In this document: positions 36,255 to 46,640 of the stretch, piece by piece
How positions within the stretch are numbered: the first letter of the stretch is position 1
Layout of the letters: every line of letters begins with the position of its first letter
Assembly: GCF_000276665.1 (NCBI RefSeq)
Contig: NW_004955447.1
Span: 13,523,175 to 13,587,174 of the forward strand
Length of the DNA stretch: 64,000 nucleotides
DNA from: Chinchilla lanigera
Lineage: Eukaryota > Chordata > Mammalia > Rodentia > Chinchillidae
Reading direction: 5' to 3'
Translations under genes and position numbers: made by a program
The notes under the pieces: generated by a model
Database searches by the model: none
What the model was told of the DNA's origin: nothing
Seen by the model: only the letters and a program-made list of their open reading frames with translations

Positions 36255-36560
36255 GTGCTTGTGAGCTTTCCCAGCTCTGAGACACAATACCCAATATCCA
36301 AAATTTGAAGGAAGAGAAATTTACTTCAGCTCATGGTTTCAGGAGATTCAGTCCATGGTCAGCTGGTTCCATGGCAGAAACATCATGGCAAAAGTCCAGG
36401 GCCAGAGCAAGCTGGATACTTCATAGTATCTGGGAAGCAAAGCATAAGAATAGTCGCAGGGAACAATACTCAGGGTCATACTTCCATAACCCACTCAGAC
36501 ACACATATGCATGCTCTAATCTGCTAGATAGTTCTTAATCCAGTGAAGCTGACATATTGG
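36255..36560 (-). repeat. MaLR LTR, antisense
   Basis: 'cagctctgagacacaatacccaa', 'gaagagaaatttacttcagctcatggtttcagg' and 'cagtccatggtcagctggttcc' match the reversed MT-like LTR; the far end is worn. Confidence 0.7.
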
Positions 36561-36642
36561 TACTAATGGTCACACATTCTGATCTCTCTATGTCTCCGTC
36601 TCTGTCTCTCTCCTCTCTCTCTCCTTTTCTCTTTTATGTACA

Positions 36643-36714
36643 TGTACACACACACAAACACACAGTCTGAATACAGTCTGTGTACACACACACAAACACA
36701 CAGTCTGAATACAG
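36643..36714. repeat. Perfect 34-bp direct tandem duplication (CA-rich)
   Basis: 36643-36676 and 36681-36714 are identical over 34 bp, separated by TCTG (period 38 bp). Each holds a CA run, 'aaacacac' and 'agtctgaatacag'. The identity implies a recent duplication. Confidence 0.95.
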
Positions 36715-36723
36715 ATCTTAGCA

Positions 36724-36900
36724 CCTGGCCCATGCATACTTAATTGTTTCTTTGGTTTTGTCTCCTCCAGACTTCAAGATATATGCCTAGCCAAGACAAA
36801 AATGTCTGCTGTCTACTGAGGGCCTCTAGATAGATCCTCTGGGGAGTATCTCTGACTGCCGATCAACAACTATGATCTCCTTAAGCCTGATGAAGACAAA
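36724..36900 (+). pseudogene. ERV env tail fragment (second copy)
   Basis: This stretch repeats 37523-37586 plus 37945-38055, that is, the end of the env transmembrane anchor, the cytoplasmic tail and the region after it, without the MaLR LTR that splits the other copy. Landmarks are 'ggcccatgcatacttaattg', 'tctcctccagacttcaag' and 'gagtatctctgactgcc'. It thus gives an uninterrupted version of that insertion site. No coding potential beyond a short tail. Origin unclear: local duplication or a second insertion of a related ERV piece. Confidence 0.75.
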
Positions 36901-37198
36901 GATAAAATAAACATTAGCTAATAGATGTATTACTAGAACACAAATCAGAAACCTCATAAAACAAAGAAAGAAAATAAAATGCTCCTGACAGTACACAAAG
37001 AAAAAACTGGTTAATTGCCAAAGGAGAAAAGAAAATTTAGGTAACTGTTTTCAAATAATATGCTATAAAACTTTAGATTTCTCTCTTTCATATAAGAGTC
37101 AATCAAATATATATATGTATGTATATGTTTGTCTGTGATACTCCCAAATATATATGTATAAAGACCAAGTGTCATGAAACAACAGATCATTGCTCTTT

Positions 37199-37211
37199 AA
37201 AGTCACTGGAT
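37199..37211. repeat. 13-bp direct repeat, left of ERV retrocopy
   Basis: AAAGTCACTGGAT, identical to 38691-38703. Interpreted as an L1-type target-site duplication. Cleavage would be at a TTT/AAA site. Confidence 0.8.
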
Positions 37212-37245
37212 CTGGTCTCTCTTTCCTGAATGAAAAAGTAAATTA

Positions 37246-37591
37246 ATGAGACAGGCCATCCTCCAAAATCAGATAGCATTAGACATTCTAATAGCAGCAC
37301 AGTGGGAAACTTGTGCAGTTATAAAAACTAAATGTTGTGTGTACATTCCTGATCATTCTGTTGATGTCTCAATAGCTGTTCAAGATATTAGACAACAAAT
37401 CAATGATATGTCAGGCTCTAAAATCCCCTGGACCTTATCCTTATCCTCTTTATGGGAATTACTGGCTTCTTTTGGTGGAAATCTTTGTTGACTGTATTCA
37501 TAACTATTCTGCTGATCTTACTACTTGGCCCATGCATACTTAATTGTTTCTTTGGTTTTGTCTCCTCCAGACTTCAAGCTATATGCCCAGC
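37246..37591 (+). pseudogene. ERV env transmembrane subunit remnant, frameshifted
   Basis: The first open frame (37246-37491) carries the conserved gammaretrovirus-type ectodomain of TM: the hydrophobic heptad region, then a CX6CC motif encoded at 37312-37338. The membrane anchor and the short cytoplasmic tail lie in a different frame (from about 37452), so a frameshift breaks the gene before the anchor. A stop codon (37231-37233) closes the frame upstream. The surface subunit, fusion peptide region and signal peptide are missing, and a MaLR LTR cuts the tail at 37592. Non-functional. Known family role: Env TM anchors the envelope and mediates membrane fusion in live viruses. Confidence 0.8.
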
Positions 37592-37944
37592 TGTCTTGGT
37601 TACTTTTTTCTCACTGCTGGGACAAAATACCTGACACCCAAAACTAAGGAAGGAAAGGTTTATTTCACTTACAGTTCGTGGAAGTTTCATTCCATACTTG
37701 GCAAATTATAAGGCAGAGTGGCACATGGCAACAGCTCAAGCGGCAGAACACAGCTAAGCTGCAAGCACACACCAGGGCGGAATAGGGGAGGAATGTCCCC
37801 AGGCAGCTTCTTCCTCTCCCTTACATATGCAAACTATCCACCCCAGGGTGGGTGTAGCTCTCACACCCACAATCATTCAACTCTAATAGCCTGCCTCATG
37901 TCCGCATGAGGCACTGGGGGGACACACAGACATAAACCATAGCA
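37592..37944 (-). repeat. MaLR LTR inserted in ERV, antisense
   Basis: 353 bp bounded by TG...CA ('tgtcttggttac' to 'accatagca'). A 5-bp near-duplication flanks it: CCAGC (37587-37591) and CTAGC (37945-37949). The copy at 36724-36900 lacks this insert and shows the joined site. Body: 'ctgctgggacaaaatacctgacaccc', 'aaggaaaggtttatttcac', then a CpG-poor region. Confidence 0.9.
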
Positions 37945-38102
37945 CTAGCCAAGACACTAGCCTGGTGTCTATCAAGGGCCTTTAGATGGATCCTCTGGAG
38001 AGTATCTCTGACTGCCAATCAACACCTACGACCTCCTTCAGCCTGAAGAAGCCAGAGTGGTCACCGCCTGTTTTCCCTCACTGCAGTTTGGGTTACTTCT
38101 TC

Positions 38103-38113
38103 AGAGGGGGGAA
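38103..38113 (+). other. Polypurine tract
   Basis: AGAGGGGGGAA directly before the TGTTG start of U3. It is the plus-strand primer site in retroviral reverse transcription and fixes the LTR edge here. Confidence 0.8.
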
Positions 38114-38576
38114 TGTTGTAGGCAACTGAGTAGACAGAAATATTAGAAATATTATAAGCAGTCAGACAGGGTGAGGCCCTCGAAGGAGTCAGTATTGAAG
38201 ACAAGATACCTTGCAACTTCGGGAGAGGCTGGCACTGCCCCTGTGGGCCAGACCACAGACAAAAGATTAAACAAATGTACCCACATACCTCCCTAAGGAT
38301 GGACATCAGGGATTGATATTCTAAATAAGTATCAATCACCTTGAAAAAGCCAAAAAGAGTCACTAACCAAACCCCCACAGGAAAAGTCCCTGTTCTGTAT
38401 TCATGCCTTATTGCTACATGACTTGCTTCCCCATTTGATCCCAATTTAATCAATATTACCTGAGCAATTATACCTGTAATTTTATTGGCTGGCCATAGTT
38501 TTGTCCCACCTAATGCCCACCTTGTGATTTCCCATTTTTTCTCCATTTGGACCCACTTCACCTCATGGTTTTGCTC

Positions 38577-38584
38577 TATAAAAG
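38577..38584 (+). promoter_or_regulatory. TATA box of ERV LTR
   Basis: TATAAAAG about 80 bp before the poly(A) signal, at the spacing seen in gammaretroviral U3/R. Activity is unknown. Confidence 0.6.
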
Positions 38585-38664
38585 TCCCTAAAAAAGACAG
38601 GTTTTTGGGCAACTCACTCGGGTCCTCTTCTGTCCCTCTCTCGGACAGAAGCTCTCTTTCCCCC

Positions 38665-38670
38665 AATAAA
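38665..38670 (+). terminator. Poly(A) signal of ERV LTR
   Basis: AATAAA, with the genomic A-run starting 15 bases downstream, consistent with cleavage and tailing of the source RNA. Confidence 0.75.
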
Positions 38671-38690
38671 TATATTCTGCTCTTTAAAAA

Positions 38691-38703
38691 AAAGTCACTG
38701 GAT
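38691..38703. repeat. 13-bp direct repeat, right of ERV retrocopy
   Basis: AAAGTCACTGGAT, perfect copy of 37199-37211. The three leading A bases blend with the poly(A) run, so the effective duplication may be 10-13 bp. Confidence 0.8.
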
Positions 38704-38784
38704 ACATTTCATGAGATATGTTTAAAAATTATACTTTATTTGCTGCCTATAAATGCTCAAATTTTAATGAATTCTTGTGATGAA

Positions 38785-39128
38785 AACTACTATGAACTGA
38801 GTTGTATCAACAGAAATTTAACTCCTAACCCCTACTACCTCAGAATTTCATTGCATTTGGAGACAGACTTCAAGGAGGTGACTAAGTAAAAATCAGACCA
38901 CTAGGTTGAATTGTAGTCCAGTACAACTGGGGCCCTTAAGAGAGTAAGACACAGGCAACAGGAAAAAGGAACACCTGTGAAGATGTCGACAAGCCAGGGA
39001 GACAAAAGAAACTAACTGGTGACACACTGATCTTGGCACTTCTAGCATCCAGAAGCATGAGAAAATCGATCTGTTGTGTTCACTACCCAGTGTATGTTAT
39101 TTTGTTACGATGACTCTAGCACACCAAT
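38785..39128 (+). repeat. MLT1-like MaLR LTR, sense
   Basis: 'actgagttgtatcaacagaaatt', 'cctaacccctactacctcagaatttc', 'gcatttggagacagacttcaag', 'gggcccttaagagagtaagacacagg', 'gatcttggcacttctagcatccagaag' and 'gtatgttattttgttacgatgac' follow the LTR in order. A clear match despite wear. Confidence 0.85.
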
Positions 39129-39559
39129 ACAACTACTGATTCCCTTAATTAATGGCAATAAGCACTTTCTAAGTGCAAATGCTGGTGTTACAAAGATCAC
39201 TTCTTCATAAATATCACCTGTAATAGAAAGTATCAGAAAGACAGTTTCTTGTAAAATGAAGCATGCTTTATATAATTGTATGCATATGTTCTTCATAAAT
39301 CTGACTTTTTCATACCTTTAGAGTCATAACTGAGCCTTGGAGCAATAGAAATAGTATATTCAAGGGCTCCAGGAAGAAAGCCACAAGATTAGAAAAACCC
39401 AAGGCTGGGTATGGAAATAAGAAAAAGATTGGCTGTAGGGTTTGCTTCCTGGAGTTATGATAAATTTTCTTAGGCAGGGGAGATCAAAATAAACCGCCTG
39501 TGTTAGAGTCACCTTGACTCCTTAGCCCTGTTACTAAATTCCTTGCAACATTTCTAGCT

Positions 39560-39695
39560 AATATAACAGTTTGCTCTTGTTACCTGTTTACGCATCCACC
39601 TAATTCACTGGTACAAAAGCTCCTCTGGAGCAAAGACCAGGTATCTAGAATTTTGAAGGTACATGTGTTTGATAAGTTGATGAATAAGTAAATAA
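39560..39695 (+). repeat. L2 LINE 3' end
   Basis: 'aaaagctcctctggagcaaagaccagg' and 'tgataagttgatgaataagtaaataa' fit the L2 3' terminal pattern. Short. Confidence 0.55.
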
Positions 39696-42109
39696 ATCAC
39701 CACAGAAATGAATGAGCTAAAATAAATTAAAGATTCTGGACATCTGAGAAAAGCCCAAACGGCAGACAATCAGCAGAGCCGGCAGATAAATTATCCAACA
39801 GTAGCTATTAGTATAACAGAGTCATTGGACAACACATATTATTCACCTCCTGGAGGCATTATTCAATCTCACTGTAATTTGGTCCAAAGAAGATTAGACA
39901 CAGTTGCATTCAACTTTTCTTATATGGTTATAACAGACCTAACAACCAGACTGAGTTCATGTTGATCAATAAACTTTAGTCTCTTCTTCCAAAGGAAAAG
40001 AAAATTGATCTTTGAGTCCCTAGGATAAGAAGACCCGTCTTCGGAAAGTGATTGAGGAAAAGAACATAGCTAACCCCATGAGGACCAGCCTATGCTGCAC
40101 TGTGTCCCTAGTCATAACACTGATAGGTTTCCACTATATATTAATCGATCAAATTAACCAATGGTTATCACTTTCAAAATATATTCATTAGTTCACATAT
40201 ATAATGTTTGAAATGTAATGAAAGTTATTCTGTGAAATAAATTTCAATAATCAATTGACCCAGAAATACCAGACGTAAATAAGTGACATTTAATAAAGCC
40301 AACCCCTCAGGATCATTCCCCTCTGGATCATGCAGAGCAGGTCAGTCACCCTCACATTGCTCCATTCAGTAGCTGGTCTGCAGCCAGGAACAAAACACTT
40401 GGATCAAAGCACTTAATCAAGTTGTGTTCCTGCTCTCTATGCCTATTATTTTAATGTGAGTTGAGCATTCATCATTTTAATTACATATTCATATCACCTT
40501 AGCCACCCATGTGGCAATCAAATAATTCAAAAGGTTGACTACTTGCTTTTTTGAACCAAGGGAAAAATGTATAGGAGGGAAAGAGTAAGAGGTGGGTGGA
40601 GTTGATAAAAAGGTGTAAAGGGAACTGAGATTAATTAATACCAACCATTGGACAGAATCTTAATATCGTCTCTCTCATATTATATGGTTCTCAAAACAAC
40701 CTGCTTTGCAAGGTATAAGCATTTCCATTGTACAGGCGGGATATGTGGATCTTAATGGTTCACAAATCAATGTAGTTATTTAAAACAACCATCATTTACT
40801 TAGTTCATGATTCCGTTAGTCAGTAATAGAGACTAGGTTCAAATTTTTCTGGTATCTCCTTCAAATGTTTCCTGAACTTGAATGCCTGCTAGTGGCTGGA
40901 TTCTTCTGGGAGGTGGCCAGTTGTCAGTGAGAGACACCAGCCCTAAATGTGATCCCTTGTACATGTTCAACAAGAGGTCTGAGCCTGGAAACACCACACA
41001 GCCACTGGCCTGTTGCTCCCCTCTTTCTTTTCAATTATATGCCAAAGCTGCAGTCAGGGAATGAGGAAAAAGAATCCCCTAATGAGATGAGCCACAAAGT
41101 TACATAGAGAGAGAACAGGAAATTGGAAACAGTTGTTAATCAAATTGGCACCAATATCAAGTTATTTTTCACTGCCACTCAAATAATAATCAAGACAGAT
41201 TTTGAACTCAAGTTGTAAGTCTTAAGTATTATATTCTTCATTCTCTTTCTCTCTCCTTTTTCCTTCTCTCTCTTTCTCATCATTTTTCCCTTAAAATAAG
41301 GCATAATTGGTTGCATGAGAGAAAATACTAGATTCTACATAGACTGATATACAGCAACTCTGTATCTCCTCCTACCTTTGGAAACAGAGTTCTTGCTGAA
41401 AGGTTATTTTTAAATAAACAAACTCTACCTATGGAAGGATTCTCCTGGGATAAGACGCTTTGCTAGATTAAGCCCAGGCTATGTTTCACATGCATCAGTT
41501 TAAGCAACTGCCTTTGAAGTTTTATATATGAAAATCATAACATGAATAACTATTCAACAACAAATACTGAAAAATTGGACTCCAACAGGGAAGAATGATT
41601 GTCATTTCACAAAACCAGTAAAATCTGTTTGCGGAGCTAATGTTAGAAAATACCCCTCTGGTTATCACTGTGGCATCATTTGACAGTGCTACCTAAGCAT
41701 GTAAAGAAGGTATTAGGATGTGCACACATTTTACTTTCAATGGTGGTGTTTATGTCTTCTTTTCCTCCAACAGCTATTGTTCAGATTTACCCAAATATTT
41801 TCATATTCTTCAGGTGATTTCCTTCAAAGTATGTTGCTCCAAGTTGAATCATACTCCCTTAAGAGTCTAATTGCTTCATGTAATGGTACTCTTAAGAAAA
41901 GTAGCGCCTACCTAAGCAAAATAAATTTGGCTCCCAAACTAAAAATTAGGGGTAGAACAAAGAAATTAAACATTTTTTTACAATGAAAATAAAAAAGTTT
42001 TGATAACCCATCAATATCCTCAGAGACTGATGAAAAAGTAAAGGTAAGTATAATCCTGTTTGCTATGTACTACAAATAAAGATAACAAAAACAAAAGCTC
42101 CACATGTCA
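39696..42109. other. Mostly unique DNA, worn MIR at about 40690-40770
   Basis: No gene recognised. 'ctcaaaacaacctgctttgcaaggtataagcatttccattgtacagg' (near 40693) resembles an antisense MIR core. The rest is unassigned. A polypyrimidine run lies at about 41238-41290. Confidence 0.5.
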
Positions 42110-43060
42110 GCTCTGATACCCCCGCATCACCACCTATCTTACCAACTACAGGGTTTCCCTCTCATCACTGTAAATTTCTGGGCAGGTCTTTGTTCTGCTT
42201 GACTGAGTGGGCAATGACAACTTTCTGTTACCCTTTTCAGTACAGTCACTGTGTTCTTGAGCTCCACAGTCTCTGTTTGGTTCTTTTTGGTTGTCCACCT
42301 CTTCACTGAACTCCTAATCCAGTTGTTTATTGCTTTCCTAATTTAATTGATTATCTATGTTCTCTTGCAGCTTGTTGACATTCTTTAGAACACTTATTTT
42401 TAATTATTTGTGTTATTTGTTGAGCTCCAATTCTTTGCCATCATTGTTATTAGAAATTTACTATATTTGGTGACAACATGGTTCCCTGATTCTTCATAGC
42501 TCTTATAGTCTTGTACAAGTGTCTGTGAATTTGAAGAAGTCATAAGCTCCCCCAAATCTTATGGACTGGCTTTGGTAAGGAATAACCTCACTAGTGGGTA
42601 TGAGAGGAAGGTTTTATGGTGTGTGCCGCAGTGCCATTTCTGGTGGTGGAGGGTACTTGCTATGGGGTTGCCATGGCTTTAGGTACAGGTCATAGAGCTT
42701 CACCAGCTCAGGCAGCCAGAACTGCAACACTAACAACTGTGTGGTCGTTGGTTGCAAGAGCTATGGGTGATCTGAAGGCTACCAAAGTCATCACCAGTAT
42801 GTGTAGGTCAGACTGCATGGGACTAAGGCGGGCAGGGTGGGTTAGGGTCACTGATGTGCATGCACATAGCTACAGCAGTCAGGGGTGATGGCCCGCATGT
42901 GTGGAGGTGCAGATGGTAACTCTAGGCACATGTGCACAGCCAGACACTGGCAAAACAGGTTAAGCCAAAGGTGTGTGCACACAGCTGTGGGGCCCAGCTG
43001 GTCCATGCATCCCCTGTAGGAGGCAACTGCAAGTGCAAGCACAGCTTGGGACAAATTTTA
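42110..43060 (-). repeat. L1 LINE 5' UTR and start of ORF1, antisense
   Basis: Reverse complement reads as the beginning of an old mammalian L1 (L1M type): '...agaatcagggaacc', '...aagaattggagctcaacaa', 'agctgcaagagaacatagat' and 'aaagaaccaaacagagactg', which are hallmarks of the 5' part of L1 ORF1 and its leader. On the minus strand it starts at about 43060 and is cut off near 42110, before the RNA-binding domain of ORF1 and all of ORF2. The 90-codon plus-strand frame at 42616-42888 is in the antisense of the leader. Confidence 0.75.
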
Positions 43061-43774
43061 TTTGCCTCTAAAATAGTTCTCAACAGCTGCCACAATTTGC
43101 AAAAACAATGTTTTTGCGCAATAAAAAAATTCCACTTCTAATGTTTGTATACCGATCGAAAATTTGTACTGCTAGGCCACAATTTGTCTTCATTTGATTA
43201 ATTACTACAAAGCCCAACTTAGTTTAAAGGTCAGGGAATGATCTCCTTGAAGGTAAAAATAAAGTTAATGAATATTTACTCTCGTTAATAGCCTGTCCTT
43301 CCCTAGTTAGAACCTGTTAGAAGCGCTATATATTGACTGCTATGTTGGTCTTTTTGTTTTCTCCAATTATCCTTAAATGATTAGGGGAATAGAGGGATTC
43401 CTTAAAGGAATTAGACTGTAAAATGAAGAATCCAGTCACACTAATTAAACAAGATGACACGTTGAGAAAAAAGAGCACACAGTGGTGCTGCGGTCTGAGG
43501 CTCCAGCACAAAGCTCATCGGAGAGCTGGCACAGGGCAACAGTCACACCCCTAAGAGATCAAAGCCAGACCCCTGCGCGAGGCAGAGGAACGCAGTTGGG
43601 TTTACAAATGGCTTTAGAAGCAAAACAAAGTGAGCAGTTAACATATTGCTATCTGCAACCCTGGCCTTGCTCCTCACCACAGGAATCCTTTAGAGGCCCT
43701 CAGCCTGGCCCTAGAAAGAGGGCTGATATGAGTTAGAGAAAGGATGTCCACGAAGTCCTCGTGTACTCATAGAT
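43061..43774. other. Unique DNA, no gene seen
   Basis: No recognised gene or repeat. The frame at 43482-43736 is open mainly because the local base content is higher in GC. Confidence 0.45.
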
Positions 43775-44096
43775 GGGGCTTCAGAAGGTGATGGAATTAT
43801 GCAGGTGCTGTAGCTGACTTGCTGTTAGAAAGCAGAACCTGACCAGGAGAGGCTGGTCACTGGGGCTGTGACCTGGGAGGGTCTGCAGTATCTTCTTCCT
43901 CAACACTCTCTTTGCTCTCCCTGCTTCCCGGCCGCCACGAGGTGAGGAGCTTTCCTCTGCCACACCCTTCTGCCATGCTGTTATGCCTTAGAGCAAGCTG
44001 ATTAAGGAACAAAACCCCTAAAAACTGAGCCCAAATAAACTTCTTTACCTTGTAGATGTCAGGTATTGTGTCTTAGGCTGGGCCGACACATACATG
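43775..44096 (+). repeat. MaLR LTR, sense
   Basis: 'ggccgccacgaggtgaggagctttcctctgccacacccttctgccatgctg', 'aaaactgagcccaaataaacttctt' (AATAAA) and 'gtcaggtattgtgtcttaggctgggc' follow the rodent MaLR LTR in order. Confidence 0.8.
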
Positions 44097-44409
44097 GGAA
44101 AAAAATAAAGATACCTCTCTTGGTGAAAGATGAAAATCCCTACCATACTCAAAACATTGAGTAACCAATTTGAAGATAACAACGTGAACACAATAACAAT
44201 TGTTAATTTTCTATCCCCTTGTCTGAAACTCTGTATTGCTTCTCTTGCTTGGGTGTTGTTTTGTTTATGTCTGTTTGTTAATGTGTTTTTGTTCTTCACC
44301 TTTAAAAATAAAAAATAAAAATAAATTTGAAAAACAACAGCACATTTCCAAGAAAGATAATATAATTTTTTGAGAATAGCAAGGTGGAACTGGCTATATA
44401 AATGAACAT

Positions 44410-44622
44410 GAGTCATAAATAATGACAGCTAACTTTGACCCATACCATCTGCCGTATACTGCTGCAAGTGCTTCATTGCTGCTTCCTTTAACCTTCACAC
44501 TAACTCTAACAAGCAGATGCTTTTCATGCTCATGTACAGGTAAGCTAATTTCCTTAGGCCACTCAGTACACAGCAAAGCCCGGCTTCAGAGCCTGTGCCT
44601 TCAAACTTCACACTTACTGTCT
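44410..44622 (-). repeat. MIR SINE, antisense
   Basis: 'aatgacagctaactttgac...', 'gtatactgctgcaagtgcttcattgc', 'ttaaccttcacactaactctaac', 'aagcccggcttcagagcctgtgccttc' follow the reversed MIR. Confidence 0.8.
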
Positions 44623-45027
44623 CCTATAGGGAATGTGGGGCCCTCTCAGAAGGAGAAAAGATGAACACAACTGTGTCCTCTTGACGTAAAAAGAATTTAA
44701 CTTCTGGGCTAAACATAACATCATATATATGGATATTCTGCTGAAAATTATTATTCTAAGAAAAGTATCATGTTACATATAAATTACCACTTTTGGATAG
44801 AAGAGGTCCTTCCCTTTTGTACAAACAGTGTTTATTCTCTCAGTCTGCAAAAGTGGACAGAGGCCTTCCATGCCATATCTGTCCCTCAAAGCACATAAAT
44901 ATCCATCAGTCACCAAGTCACAATTCCAAATCAGTAGGCCTGCGCTTGAGGGTATGACCTACAACTGGGTCAAAATTTACGGTCAAAATCCATTCCAGAT
45001 CTCATCAAAAAGGGCAAAGGCACTATA

Positions 45028-45140
45028 ACTATAGCCACCACTTCTTAAATATTTTATGTGTCAAATGCTTTACGTGTACTAACTCTAATTACTATATTCC
45101 AAGGTAATACTTTGATATTGATGTATAAAGTGATCAAAAA
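45028..45140 (-). repeat. MIR SINE fragment, antisense
   Basis: 'taaatattttatgtgtcaaatgctttacgtgtactaactctaatt' matches the reversed MIR 3' half. Confidence 0.65.
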
Positions 45141-46447
45141 TATGGTGAATATGCACATTTACAGAATGTTATTACAGTGAAAGGCATGTTGTCATCAATT
45201 CCCCTTAAAATTCTCCCTTGCTTTGAATACACTCATCCTATCTATCATTCACGCCGCTTTCTGAAGAAGCCCTGTTTCATGAGTATGTTTGTTTTTTGCT
45301 GTCATAGCTACCTCAGTGTCCTGTATTGACTCAAAATGTTGACTTTGAGGAAGAGGTAGAAATCTCACAGTGCAAGCCCTTGTGAAGGTGGCATAAGGTG
45401 AATGAGGATACACTATATTTTTATGGGGCCAACTTTTCATTGGATGGCACCAGCTAGAAGCATTCACTGTACTTTTTATTATAAACAGGACTTCCAAAAC
45501 TGCTTCAGAAAGTGGCAAGAACAATGGGAAAAGCATGTTCTAATTCTAAGTAAGGGGTAGTCTTTTGAGGGAGATGAATAGCAGTGTTCTCTTACTGTAA
45601 TGACTATTTTAAATATTCACTATATTTTATCACAATTTATATGTAACAGACAAAAATATTGAGTCATAGTCTTTTTACTATAAAAGCCAACTGTTTAAGA
45701 AAAATTATTTCTTTCTTTTCTTCTTTTTATTCCTCTTTCCTTTCTTTTTTCATTTTTTCCTGCAAGTCTTAAAGAGAATTCTCCTGTCAGACGTAGCAGT
45801 AAGAGTAGCAGTGACTGAGAAAGTTACCCAAGGACACGGGCCCAACAAGAATCTGACAGACACTGAGTTCTCCTCAGTCCCTGAGAGGGACACAGAAATA
45901 GAAGTGTCGGTTAACCAAAATGACACTCATACGTACTATAAAAGATGAGGCAAAGAAATGTCCAATGGTAGAGCCACTTGCAGTCAGACCAGAAGCCAAC
46001 ACCTGAGACCTGATGGGGCAAGTTACACTCCAAAGATGCCGGCCAGGCCAGAAACCAGCAATACCACTGTCTGCATGCTTCCTCCCTCTCAGCAGCAGGC
46101 CAGCATTGGATGTAAGTTTCTCTCACACATAAGACCACCCAGGAGGATGTGAGAAAGGGGACAAAGGAAAGAAAAAATCTGGCTGACTTAAACAGCTGTT
46201 CAAGCTGACAACTTTTAACTGTAAGTGTCTGAGTTATTAGGAAAGAGTAACATTCTATTTCTCACTTATGAACAGAAACATGCCTTCTTAAGATATATTC
46301 AGTCATAAAGAAAGAATATGTTTTGCATATCCAATATTGTAATGACGAAATGTTATGCCTACTACATTTACATGCCCCAAGAAACTGTTATTTCTACCAC
46401 AGATGAGACAAAGCTGACACAAAATTAAGTAACCTCCAAGCTTGCAA
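45141..46447. other. Unique DNA, no gene seen
   Basis: No recognised gene or repeat. A polypyrimidine run sits near 45710-45760. Confidence 0.45.
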
Positions 46448-46640
46448 TTTTTTTTATTTTTTACTTTTATTAGTACATGTTTGCAGTATATAATGATTAC
46501 GTGCATCCTGGAGACTCCGTATGTGTGCATGACACATCTCAATTCTTTGTACGTGCCTTTCCCCTCCCTCCATGTCCTGTTCCCCTTGTAATTTCTACTG
46601 AGTTTCCTGTTCGGGGTTTCCTATCCTAACATCTCTCTGC
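46448..46640 (-). repeat. L1-like 3' UTR, antisense
   Basis: Starts with a T-rich run (reversed poly(A)), then 'acttttattagtacatg', and a C/T-rich 'cctttcccctccctccatgtcctgttcccc' block typical of reversed L1 3' UTRs. Subfamily not recognised. Confidence 0.45.

Larger units (their letters stand above)
38114..38685 (+). repeat. ERV1-like LTR, U3-R portion only
   Basis: Begins TGTTGTAGGCAAC after the polypurine tract. Contains an inverted CCAAT box (ATTGG near 38482), TATAAAAG (38577-38584), a 'gggtcctcttctgtccctctctcgg' R-type segment and AATAAA (38665-38670). It stops 15 bases later in a poly(A) run rather than continuing into U5. The long minus-strand open frame at 38061-38666 is the antisense of this LTR and is not a gene. 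Confidence 0.75.
37212..38690 (+). mobile_element. 5'-truncated ERV1-like sequence ending in poly(A); probable L1-made retrocopy
   Basis: In order: part of env transmembrane subunit (from about 37240), MaLR LTR insertion (37592-37944), polypurine tract (38103-38113), U3 starting TGTTG at 38114, TATAAAAG (38577-38584), AATAAA (38665-38670), then a poly(A) run from 38686 and a 13-bp direct repeat on both sides. An ordinary provirus would go on into U5 and have a 4-6 bp duplication, so a reverse-transcribed, poly(A)-tailed ERV RNA inserted by L1 fits better. gag, pol, the 5' LTR and the env surface subunit are absent. Confidence 0.7.

Noticed and set aside
36600..36640. Branch-point/polypyrimidine tract suggestive of a splice acceptor
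   Set aside because: The C/T run is part of a TCTC microsatellite next to CA repeats; no exon follows.
38061..38666. 201-codon minus-strand open frame, the longest in the window
   Set aside because: It is the antisense of the ERV region after env and of its U3-R. No domain; chance frame.
38485..38889. 134-codon plus-strand frame
   Set aside because: Crosses the ERV R region, its poly(A) run, the direct repeat and the beginning of an unrelated MLT1 LTR, so it cannot be a unit.
42616..42888. 90-codon frame
   Set aside because: Antisense of an L1 5' UTR.
44045..44416. 123-codon minus-strand frame
   Set aside because: Starts in a MIR edge and ends in a MaLR LTR; hydrophobic because of AT-rich DNA.
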